The notes under the pieces: generated by a model
Seen by the model: only the letters and a program-made list of their open reading frames with translations
Told to the model about the DNA's origin: nothing
Database searches by the model: none
Program-made: the position numbers and the translations under genes
DNA from: Aralia elata
Taxonomy: Eukaryota > Streptophyta > Magnoliopsida > Apiales > Araliaceae
Reading direction: 5' to 3'
Assembly: GCA_034770075.1 (NCBI GenBank)
Contig: CM068386.1
Span: forward strand, 85,595,265-85,659,264
Length of the DNA stretch: 64,000 nucleotides
Part shown: in pieces, positions 31,041 to 41,253 of the stretch
How the letters are laid out: each line of letters begins with the position of its first letter
Numbering within the stretch: position 1 is the first letter of the stretch

Positions 31041-33815
31041 TGTGACGCCCCCAAAATAGGTCCACACAACCCATTTTGAGTCGCCAATTACATTCTACAA
31101 AATACAAATACGAATTTTTTCATTTACAACTAATAATTGTCGTGCAAAATACGACAACACACATATTGTGACTTTCAATACAAATACAACTTAAGTTCTC
31201 AATACACTTATTGTCACACTAATAATAATGTATTAAGATATTTCTACTGTCTTGGACTATCACTCCATTCCGGCTAGTCCCCGCTACACTCTCATTTCCT
31301 GAGGAGAACAATGGAATAAAAAAAAGGGTGAGCACAAATAGCCCAATAAGAAATATCATGACTAAGATAATGAAGAATAAAATTATCTTTAGCCTTCAAC
31401 AGTAATAAATCATAGATTTAAAGATATTATAATTATTTAATAACTACAACTGCAGCGGAACGAACAATCCATTAGAAAAGTCAAGTAGATTATAATATCT
31501 ACCATCTTCTATAAGTTAAAGGTTCACCACCAATATTTTATCCCTGTAACACCAATCAACAGTACCTGTTTATGAACATCCAAATCAATAGTTTATATTC
31601 AACAGTCTCTCTTTGCACTACGTGCCAAAGATATTTATTTGTAACACCACCGGTCATGATCATGCCAAACGCCAGTTCATCTTTGCACTACGGGCCAAAG
31701 AGAACTTTCACTATACGTCTTTGTCTGTAACACCAAAAGTCATAATTATACCAATACATAGTTTGATCATAATCATGCCACACCAGTTCATCTTTGCACT
31801 GTGGGCCAAAGAGAACTATCGCCATAATTTAAGTATGAAGATGATGACAATGATATAAACTAAATATAGTGAGATCAAGAATAAGAATAAATATTACAGA
31901 TTTTTAATTTAATTTATCCAGTATCGAAGATTGTCCAAATTGCCAACACGATGACCAAATTGTGGAGTCAAATTGAAGAATGATGTTCAAGAATAAAATA
32001 AAATTCACGATTCAACTATAACGTATAAAACGAAATAGAAAGATTTAGGTAAAAAGACATTAGATGAAACACAAACTATTAAGGATATTCTACTGATTTC
32101 AGGGATTTTCACCATTTAAAAATAAGGTTTTGGAAACAAACAAAAATTTCTTATCATAAATGGAGAAATATGAAAGAAAACGATATCCCTTGAAGAGTAT
32201 AAAAAAATGATATTTTATACGAGTATGAAAGAATATACGAAACTGCAATTGGATTTTCACCCGTTATGCGATAATCCGCGTAGACAGATCATTTCCATAA
32301 AAAGATTAATAAGTAATGAATACGAAGGATTATTCACCAGGCATGCGTCGATCCGCACGGACAGGTTATACCCACAAATTAATAAGGAATGAATACGAAG
32401 GGTTATTCACCAGGCATGCGTCAATCCGCATGGACAGGTTATACCCACAAATTAATACGGAATGAACAACAACCCTTATGAGTATGAAATAAATGATATC
32501 CCCTACCTTCGTTAATAAGTGACTGGATGTTGCTTTCTATGAAGTTTACTAGCTTGGACAATACTAGTATTCTCACAAATACTCAAAATAACCTAGCACA
32601 CTAAGAGAACTTAAGAAATTTAGAGAGAGAGAGAGGAAGTATAAGCAAGGAAAGTTGTGAATTTTCTTAAGATAATCCTTCCTATTTATAGGAAAATCAA
32701 GGTGAGGGCATTTTGGCCTTTTTTCTAACTTTTTTTGGTTTATTACACTTATACCCTTGGTATATTCTTTTAATATATTTTATACCTTAGAATATGCTTT
32801 CTCTTAGGTTTTTAACCCTAAAGTAAAATAAAAATTGAATTAAATATTTACCGACGGTAAGTCACTATTAAATAACCCGTGGATCCCACGGAAGAAACAA
32901 AATATGAAATTATTCCACGAAAATAATTTATGGGTCCCACCGATCAAATAATTGTGGGTCCCACGGAATAAAGTGTGGGTCCCACAAAAATATAAGTTAA
33001 CTTACAGCAAACGCTTTATGTATTTTTAATCAACACTATTTCAGACTTTCAATAATTATTCACCATTAATATTATAGACTTATAATATTGACAACGAGAT
33101 CATTCCTAGGAAAAAGGGGGCCTTCCGTATAAACGACGCGCAATTAAACAACCTATTTCCTTGACAGAATTTCTAGACATTGTCAATAATGCTAAAATAT
33201 TATATCAAATAATATGAGTTACAGTGTCGTGACAAATAATAAAAAGTCCTATGCAGATGCTACTGTAACAATTATTGAATCAAAATACTATGAAATTGAT
33301 ACTTTATCAATTATTGAATCAATAAAAATAAAATACTATGCAACACTGTGTGCCACTGTGGAATACCGCGTACTACTGTGAAATAACGCGTACGACTGTG
33401 GAATAATGCGTTTTACTGCTCTTTTTATTACCGGGTATTTCAACAGTTGCAGGTGATAATACTGTTGATAAAATACTGTCGTTTTTAGTATCCGACAATT
33501 AGCCGTTATGGGGCCCACCACCGTTGATAATTTGTATAAAAATATTGATATTGTCATTTTCCGTATCCGACAATTAATCGTTGTGGGCCCACCAATTTTT
33601 TATTATTTCGGCGCCGTCGTACGTTACCGAATATAATATTCTCCGATAGAAAGAATATTTTCCGACAAAAGGAATATTTCCCGACATACTGTTTATCAGA
33701 TAATTTGCATATAACACCCTTAACTATCATTTATAATAATTAAGCACTTCACTATTTAGAAAAATAATCATAAAGAAAATAATAAACTTTTATTTCATAA
33801 AGTAGGGTTCTTACA
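31041..33815 (-). mobile_element. Solo long LTR (2,775 bp), perfect 5-bp target duplication
   Basis: GACTT flanks both sides (31036-31040 and 33816-33820). On the minus strand it starts TGTAAGAACCC at 33815 and has TATAAATA at 32690-32683, a CT-rich leader and a donor GAAG/GTAGGGG (GT at 32506-32505). The acceptor CTCCTCAG (AG at 31300-31299) precedes a mini-exon NESVAGTSRNGV... with stop. Upstream of the TATA are TCP-type sites (32879-32985) and arrays of CCGACAATTA and GAATATT-CCGA words. ORFs inside it, such as 31613-31858, recur in the 61574 copy but show no known domain. Confidence 0.9.
32879..32985. promoter_or_regulatory. Four TCP-type palindromes in the LTR upstream region
   Basis: GTGGATCCCAC (32879), ATGGGTCCCAC (32930), GTGGGTCCCAC (32954) and GTGGGTCCCAC (32975). 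GTGGGNCCCAC is the established class I TCP factor consensus. They lie about 190-300 bp upstream of the minus-strand TATA box. Binding is inferred. Confidence 0.6.
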
Positions 33816-33820
33816 GACTT

Positions 33821-34504
33821 TATCTGATGGATTATGTATTTATGTATTGTTAATTTGAAATTATTAAACTAGTTTATGAATTATATATTATGGTTGTAAA
33901 TTGTGGTCAAATATTGTTTGGAAACTTTAGTTTGAAATTTGAAATGAAATTTTTTGTTTGGTAAAAATAGGTTCATATTTCGGTTATATACCGAATAACT
34001 TAATAGTATAATTCAGTTATTCGGGTTTTGGTTATTCGATAGTACATATTTTGGATACTTATTCGAATAGTAAAACTGTATGAGATTTGGTTATAACCGA
34101 ATAGACAATTTGATTCGGTTAGAATCGAATACTCACCCTTGATAGCAATTGCTATAACTGGAGTTTTGAGAAAAAAAAATATTATATAGTATATTTGTTT
34201 GTTCTAAAATATAAGTTTATTATTGATTTTTTAAAGTTAATATAAGATACCTTCAAACTTAAAATTGATAAATATTTATTTATTTTTGGTAAGTAGTAAA
34301 CTACCTAAAAAAATATTACCCCTCTGTCCCTTGAAAATTGACTTAGTTTGACTTTTTTGGTTAAATTGACCAATTTTAGAATTAAGAATTAAATATATTT
34401 ATTTATATTTAATTTATATTTTTAAACATATAAAGTGTGAAAATACCATTTGTTGCAGGTATGTCTTGTAGCTGTTTATACCAACTGGCTATACCAAGAG
34501 TAAA
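33821..34504. other. AT-rich region with MITE-like remnants
   Basis: An AACCGAATA-rich patch (33985-34135) resembles the non-autonomous hAT-like sequences common in plants. At 34320-34400 there is a half Stowaway-like end (CCTCTGTCCCTTGAAAATTG). Neither has a second terminus I can define. Confidence 0.3.
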
Positions 34505-35023
34505 CGGTATATACTCTTGATACTGGTAGTTACATTTAAGTGTCGCTAGTTTGATATTGAAAATGGTGTTAAAGTTGATCGTAATAGAATCGTCACAGTA
34601 AATATAAAGTCAAAGCTACAGTTTGATGACGTATTCGGGTTAGCCAATCAAGCGACTCAAGTGTTCTACGCGCCTGATGTCATCAATCGTAGAAGCCCCC
34701 GGTATACAGTTGTCACAATGAAGACTCGACCATTTGATGGTGCTAATCTGTCTGGGACGGATGGCCCGTTGCAAGAAAATATTGGCATTCTCAGCTAGGT
34801 AGTTCTAAATGATTACGATGTGATGGTATATGATGTCGTTGACGTACCCGATGATGAAGAAGTCGAAGAAGACGTGGTCGTCAATGACTATGTAGTCGTT
34901 GAGAATGATAACGACGAAGAAACTGATAATGAAGAAGAAGAGACAGAATCCGAGGATGACAATGATGTTGATTCTGACGGGTTTAATGACGTACTAAGTA
35001 TAAACTTATTTATATTTTGTAGA
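34505..35023 (+). pseudogene. Fossil CACTA (En/Spm) transposase C-terminus, DUF4216 region
   Basis: One frame reads VVTFKCR, stop (where the family usually has W), FDIENGVKV, then ANQATQVFYAPDV and RYTVVTMKTRPFDG. After a second in-frame TAG (34796-34798) it continues NDYDVMVYDVVDVPDDEE and an acidic tail to 35023. FKC-x-WFD and A-x-QA-x-QVFY are hallmarks of the DUF4216 segment of plant TNP2-type CACTA transposases. The part upstream (the nuclease domain) is missing. Dead by two stops. Confidence 0.75.
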
Positions 35024-35103
35024 TAATTCACTATTAATAAGGATTATTTAATTAAATTAACTCTAATTAATTACATTATTTTGGTTATTTCAGTAGTACA
35101 TAT

Positions 35104-35608
35104 ATGGCTAAACAAAGCGGTGGTGGTCGTCGCGGTGGTGGCCGTACAGGATCCGTCGACGGTAGTCCGGGCGAGTTATCTTCATCATCTAGTAAGTTTC
35201 CGTCGTCATTAATTTGATTTCGTTTTGTTTACTTTTTTATAGTTTATGTAAATGTTATATTTACACAATGTTTCAATTATACTTACTGATACTGGTCGTC
35301 GACGTCACCGAAGGACTAACCTCGATTTATTTGGTCGTTCGCCGACAGTTCCATTCACATGCCTTGTAGATGTCGACTCTACGCAGTAAGTGTCAGAGAA
35401 CGTAATGTTAAATTAAAATAATTTATTTGATGACACAATGTATAACAATATAGTATTGTTTTATTTTTATTGTAGTATTTTGGACCCTATGGCTAAGTGG
35501 ACTATGCACGCCATATGCTTGACACACCTCCCCACTAACTGAATGCATTTTAGCTAGTATGCGCAGTATGATGCCTCCTTTATGGAGAATGTGTTGCGCG
35601 AGTTTCAC
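35104..35608 (+). pseudogene. Remnant of the second CACTA gene (plant transposase type)
   Basis: ATG at 35104 opens a Gly/Arg-rich start (MAKQSGGGRRGGGRTG) ending at a donor-like CTAGTAAGT near 35190. Further pieces near 35294-35386 (RRRTNLDLFGRSPTVPF) and 35530-35608 (YDASFMENVLREFH) fit a split downstream gene as found behind TNP2 in CACTA elements. Order and position support this; the domain is too eroded to prove it. Confidence 0.4.
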
Positions 35609-35639
35609 GTAAGTTAATTGTTGTTTAATTATGTTGTTG

Positions 35640-35759
35640 ACAATTTACGCACAAGTATACGCGATCAACAAGTAATAAAAAAAGTAGAGTGTTGATCCCA
35701 CAAGAAATATACTAATAATATTCACTATGTAGTAACTGAGAACATATAATTTGATGTAT
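35640..35759 (-). mobile_element. Athila-like LTR, 3' end piece
   Basis: CACAAGTATACGCGATCAAC...AGTAATAAAAAAAGTAGAG is the inverted counterpart of the end of the LTR at 8950-9011. The rest of the LTR continues at 38716 beyond an inserted long LTR. Confidence 0.6.
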
Positions 35760-38715
35760 ATTATTTAAATGAATTATATGTGAAACTTTTATGATTAAAT
35801 AAATATGTAAATGTGTTATACGTATTTATTTAAAGTCACGTGATGAGATGGTTGGTTTAAACGAATTTAGTTGTTTGAACTGACTAAGGGAGTTATCATG
35901 TATATAAAACGCAAGAAATAAAGTTAAAACTCGAATTTGAGCTCAGATTGGAATCTTATCTGGAACGTCAAAATTAGTAAAAATAGACTATAAGCACAAA
36001 ATGTGTCGGTATTGACTTTTTGGTCAAAGTCAACCGATTGACTTTTTCGAGTAAAAAGTCAAACTCAAATTTTAGTGTTGAATTTGGCGAAAGGAATATT
36101 CTCACGACGATGTGAACGTCGATTTTAGTAGGAATCGACTATAATTGTGAAGAAGTTGACTTCCAGAGGTCAAATGGGTAAATAAACGGTTAAAATTGTA
36201 ATTTTAGAAAATAATAAAGAAGTTAGATGGGGGTGGGCCCCCTGGGAGGGCTGCTGAGCAAATGAAAGGGAGGAGTTACGTGTTTGCAAAATTAAAAAGG
36301 TAGGGAGTTAATTTCTTCTTTTTAAAACAAAACTCTTGAATTTCTTAACCCCTCTCTCTTTAATTCTAACCAATTGATGCATGGAGAAATTGAAAGGTTT
36401 GGAGCTGATGATTTAGGAAAGTAATGGAAGGATTGAGCAAATAATTTCCTCTATAAAAACTCTCTACCCAAATGCCTACCCATTTTTGCAAACTTTATAC
36501 TTGCAAGAAATAGAGAGAGTGAGTGAGAGAAAGAGGGAGAGCTACGAGAAATTCGGGAGAAAAAGAAGGGTTGCAGGAAGATTGAGCAAGCAAGAAGTAA
36601 GGATTGTCAGATTAATTCAAGAGGAAGAAGCATTCAAGAGGTAAAACTAGGAACCCATACTATCTTCATATGAAATTAGTAAGAATATGCATGTAAAGTG
36701 ATGGAATTAGGTTATTTGGGGTTGTGGATTGTTATGTTGTTGTTAATAGTTGATTATAGGGTTGTTATGAACAAAAGTTCTAGTTTAAACATGCTTTATA
36801 TGCACTGGAATTCGATGATTTAAGCCATGTATGTGCTATGTTTGGTTAAATGCCTCAAAGAAGCCAAATTGCCTAAAAAGTGTGAATTTGGTAGTATGAT
36901 AAGTATGCTGTCCAAATTCGATCATAAACGGAGTTAGAATGAAGGAGACGTAAATTTTGGGAACTTTTATGAAAATAGACAAAATATGGGAATTTGGAAA
37001 ATTTCCTAAGTGCAAAACTGCTCTGTGTACGCTAACTGAGGCCACTGATTTGATATGCTTTGTTGTGTTAAATTCATGTATGTTATATTTTTGTAAAATA
37101 CTACGTGGTATGAGGTCCAACATGACCCAATAATAGCTTTAATCCGATGTGTATTGAAGGAGTTATAAAATTGTAAAACTGGTTGGAAGATAAGAAAATG
37201 ATTTTTCCCAGAATGATGAATGGCACCGCGACGCCATTCATGTAGGCTAAATCGGGCGCCACAGCGCCGTTTCGCAGGAGCTCAGCCGATGGCCAGCGCC
37301 GCAACGCCGGTCCAAGAGCAAAATTGAGCGACGCAGTGCCAGTGTAATCCAAACCGGGTCGATCCAAAGCCAGCGTCACAGCGCCTGAACTGATATAAAA
37401 CTGGGCGCCGCAATGCTGGTCCGACGTGGTCAGGTCGGGTCGGATCAGGACCCAGAAAATGAAATCTTTAGATTTTTAAAACAGACTATTTTTACCGATA
37501 CGATGCAACATGAGATGTATATTGAATGTTATGGTATCAAGTCTTAAAGGATGAATGTTTTAGTTATGTTTTAATAAAAAGAAGATTACTAAAACGTTTA
37601 ATAAAGGATGTAGTTTGATTAAAACTGGGTTATGCTTAATTGTTCAACGTGACTTAAATGTATGGGTTACTTGAAGGACAAGTAGATAACTTTGTTTGTA
37701 GAAGACATAACATGTAAGTTTCTTAACTTCATTCATATTATTTGCAGTGAATGTAAGTTTCCTAACTTGTATAAGTTATTTATTGTGTAGAAGTTTTCTT
37801 ACGGTTGCAAGTTATAACGTATTCAAGTTTATATATTGATGATAACTCAAATATTGTTACAATTTCTTATACTTTAAAGTTCTTAACTATTCATGAACTG
37901 TTCTAAGGATGGGTCTTGGCCATTTGTTTCGGCTAAACACCATTGATGTTAGATGTTATATTATTGAATTTTTCGAATTTGTTCTAGCTACTTAAAGTCA
38001 ACCAATCTAAATTATTTTGGTGCGGACTTACATGGAAATTAAGATGAACAACCCAGATAACGGGGTAACCAATGTTGGGCATACAGTCCCAATTTACGCT
38101 TACGCGTCAAAACTTGATATGTTGTGCATATTGTAGGGTACGATAGGTTGATCCCCTAGAGTACTTGCGGAGAATGTGTTTATAGTTTTTGTGATTGTCA
38201 AATGTTCTGATGGTTTTTGATGAAATAAAGACATTGTTCAAAGTATTTATTACCTCTTAGTATGTTGATAACAAATTATAAAACCCTTATCCTTGACTTT
38301 CAAGATTACTTCACAATTATTGCTTCAATTGTCAAATCAGATGATTCTCTTCATAATGTCCGATGTCAAATTACTTTATTACTTGTTGGGCAATTTGTGC
38401 TCATTTTTGCTTAATTAAATGTTTCAGCTAAGCGTGAGAAGGCAGAAGGTTCAGGCAAGGACAAAGGGAAGGCGAAGATGAATGATTAGATTATATTGTA
38501 ATAGACTTTAAATTTTCGCATTGATGTAATAAGGGATGACTATTATGCTTAAGTTTGTTAAGGTTATACGAATCTGGGAGTAAACGTAGACTATTTTAAT
38601 TATTACTATTTTTATCATTACTTCCTGGTTTATGTTTACATAGATACTAGATTATGTAGTACCGTGAGTACCATACCTTGTGTTTGATGGTACACGGATG
38701 TGGGGGCATCACACA
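35760..38715 (+). mobile_element. Long LTR inserted in the Athila-like LTR
   Basis: Diverged relative of the 41254 element. TATA TATAAAAA at 36452-36459, purine-rich leader with GAGCAAGCAAG, donor AAGAG/GTAAAA (GT at 36641-36642), acceptor TGTTTCAG (AG at 38426-38427), mini-exon KREKAEGSGKDKGKAKMND and stop, end GGGGGCATCACA near 38715. Six GC dyads lie in the intron (37222-37417). The left border is approximate and I could not find the target duplication. Confidence 0.7.
37222..37417. repeat. Six GC-rich 14-bp dyads in pairs
   Basis: Starts at 37222, 37255, 37295, 37327, 37372 and 37404; intervals 33, 40, 32, 45, 32. Forms include GGCGCCACAGCGCC, AGCGCCGCAACGCC and AGCGTCACAGCGCC. Same spacing rule as the Athila array at 6193. 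Confidence 0.88.
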
Positions 38716-39720
38716 CCAACTACTAACTTAATTTATATCAATTTGATTTTATTAAAACAAGTGGATTATGTTTATGAAACTAATTAATTAAAACTAGAAC
38801 TAAATTACTAAGCAAAAGGATTAATATCATATTTAAAGTCTAAGATTACAACTTCTCCCAATACTTCGTCTAAATCTCTTCACTCTCTTTTCAATTAATT
38901 AATCATACTGAATCGTCAATTCATAATTATTTAACAACCCTCTTCCGATAGCTTGATAAAAATTTCTATTCTAATTAAATCACTATATTCCTATGTGAAA
39001 TAATTAAGAACAAATTCATTAAAGACCAATTTTCATAAAATTTGCATGTGGTATATAGGTATATTCCTATCTTATACACAAATCATGTTATTCAATTCAG
39101 ACAATAATCAAGAACACATGTTATCATATCCAGATCTAACCCTAAAATTCATCTTCCAATTTCATCTAGGTTATATCAGATAATTGTTGATCATACAATT
39201 ATATCAATAAGTACAAAATATGATAAATGATTCATACATGATCAATAATCAGAAAGAGAGCAAATTAATTTAAACTACGCATCAGGTTCATTTACAATCT
39301 TAAATAGAAATTAGTTCATAATAAAGTCTGAAAACATCATCATATAATTAACTAGCATCTTAGATTACAAAGATAAAAGAAGGAGATAAAGACATAAAAC
39401 TATGTCACCGCAACTTCAAATCTCCAACTCAGCCTTTCTTCGTCAAAATTACTTTTCCTACATTAGGTCAAAAACTAACTCATCTACATATACATATATA
39501 TCATCGTGGAAGAACCGAGTTTTATTAGTGATAAAACACCCCGATAATCATCAATCTCTCCGTCAACTTGGTATTTTATATGTCTCAATTCATTGCACCA
39601 CCCTTACAACAACTTGGTATGTTATAGTAGTTAGAGAGTTTAGCACCATCGTTGCTCAATTTATTGTTAAAAACGAAATATGGTATTTATATAGTATATA
39701 TATGAGTTTTATTGTTAAAT
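38716..39720 (-). mobile_element. Athila-like LTR, main part
   Basis: Read on the minus strand it follows the Athila LTR at 7701-9011 in layout and in short stretches such as CACATAGGAATATAGTGATT versus CACATAGAAATATAGTGATT. Left part continues at 35640. The right border near 39720 is uncertain. Confidence 0.5.
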
Positions 39721-40155
39721 AAAATATTTTATTATATTATATTGCATTGTTTGCAAGTTACTTGCATGAAAAGTATCTCAAAATATTTTAAATTGAAGGT
39801 AAAAAAGTTAATGTTTAATGCATAATTATTAGTACAAAATTTTCTTTATTCTGAAATAAGAAATCTGAACATAGATAGGTCACAAAAACATTAAAAATCT
39901 AAACATAAAAAATATGTATATGTATAAAAAAATTAAAAAAACAAAAAATTTATCAATAAAAATAAATAAATTAATAAATAAAATTTGAAACAAGTCCAAA
40001 ATATTAGCATGTAAAAAACAAAATAGCCTATTACGTCAAAAAGTAATATTACTTATTCTATTAAAAATATTATATATAAAAACATTCATAAGAAATAAAT
40101 ATAAAATTTAAGAATCAAGAATAAGACCCCGTGTTTGCACGGGGTATGTTGTTAG
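39721..40155 (+). mobile_element. Possible non-autonomous Helitron, 3' end
   Basis: A perfect 7-bp hairpin CCCCGTG-TTTG-CACGGGG (40127-40144) is followed 7 bp later by TTAG (40152-40155) and T, close to the plant Helitron end (hairpin then CTAG/T) with one change. The upstream 400 bp are extremely AT-rich and non-coding; no 5' TC end was fixed. Confidence 0.4.
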
Positions 40156-40830
40156 TACTTTAATTAAATAGACAATTTGGTTCGTCCTTTTTTTTTTGGT
40201 TCAACTGTTGAGTTTTCTTGCATTAAGTCAACATTTATTATTTATCAATCCAAATCAAGGATTATATGTTTCCTTTGAGATATACTTCTACAACGAATCG
40301 ATAGTTGTGAAGTAATTGAAACAATTCTGATTAACATATCAAATCGTTAACATTTTTGAAACGATGTATTGACTATAGATGCTAAGCGGTCACAAGACCA
40401 TGAACTTTTATTTTCAAGTTCAAAAAGGTTTGGACAGAAATTCATCTGCAAACTGTCATGCTTAGGGGCACGGTGGGTGATCAACCCGTTATGCCCTGTA
40501 TTGATCAATACTACGTGCGGGAACGACATTTATGTTCATTATACTGTCTTTGACACATACAATTTTTTCAAATAAGGGATGTTCATCCTCAGACTTGAAT
40601 TCTAAACCAAAACAATTTGGATGGAAAGCTTTACCTAATCTCAATAATATTTCAAGACTTGCAAACGAGAAGTAAAGGAATATTAGTCTAGCCGTATCAA
40701 ATGGCTTAGACTTGCTGTTCAAACAATTCATGTATTTTTGAACTTTTGAAATAAGCGTTATAGCAAACTAGACCAACTTTGTGCACCCGATAAAAGAGTT
40801 ACACAGATTTGAAATCAATACATACAAATA
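40156..40830. other. Unassigned region left of the tandem duplication
   Basis: Two overlapping ORFs (40369-40575 + and 40489-40731 -) look partly protein-like but I recognise no domain in either; possibly a decayed gene piece. Confidence 0.3.
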
Positions 40831-41253
40831 TTCATAAGTGTTGTCAAATGATTATATTAACTGTACATCAAGGACTAATGTACAGTAACGTAATACTTGT
40901 AATAATAATTGAATTGCACAAGGTAGGGAACTTGTACAAATAAACACAAATAATTTGCATAATATTAAGATACTTGTATTCAATATAGAAATTGAACGAA
41001 ATTGAAAACTTGCACAATATGAAAACATTGCACAGGTTTAGAACACTTGCTTAAAAGTAAACAAATTAGGGATACTTGTTCAATGTACGTATACCTGTTT
41101 GCATAATATAAAAGTAGTGCATAGAGTAGAGATACTTGCTCAAATGAAAACAAGTTTGAGATACTTACATTGTTCAATGACTATCGATATAGTTTTTAGT
41201 TTAATTTCTCTTCATAAATCCTACACAGTTATAATCACATGTATGTTCATATT

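Noticed and set aside
31613..31858. 81-aa ORF shared by the 31041 and 61574 LTRs
   Set aside because: It is antisense to the LTR transcript direction, and repeated TTTGCACTACGGGCCAAAG words explain the likeness; no known domain.
34820..35026. Acidic 68-aa ORF as an independent gene
   Set aside because: It is the same frame as the DUF4216 remnant behind a premature stop, hence the tail of the CACTA transposase.
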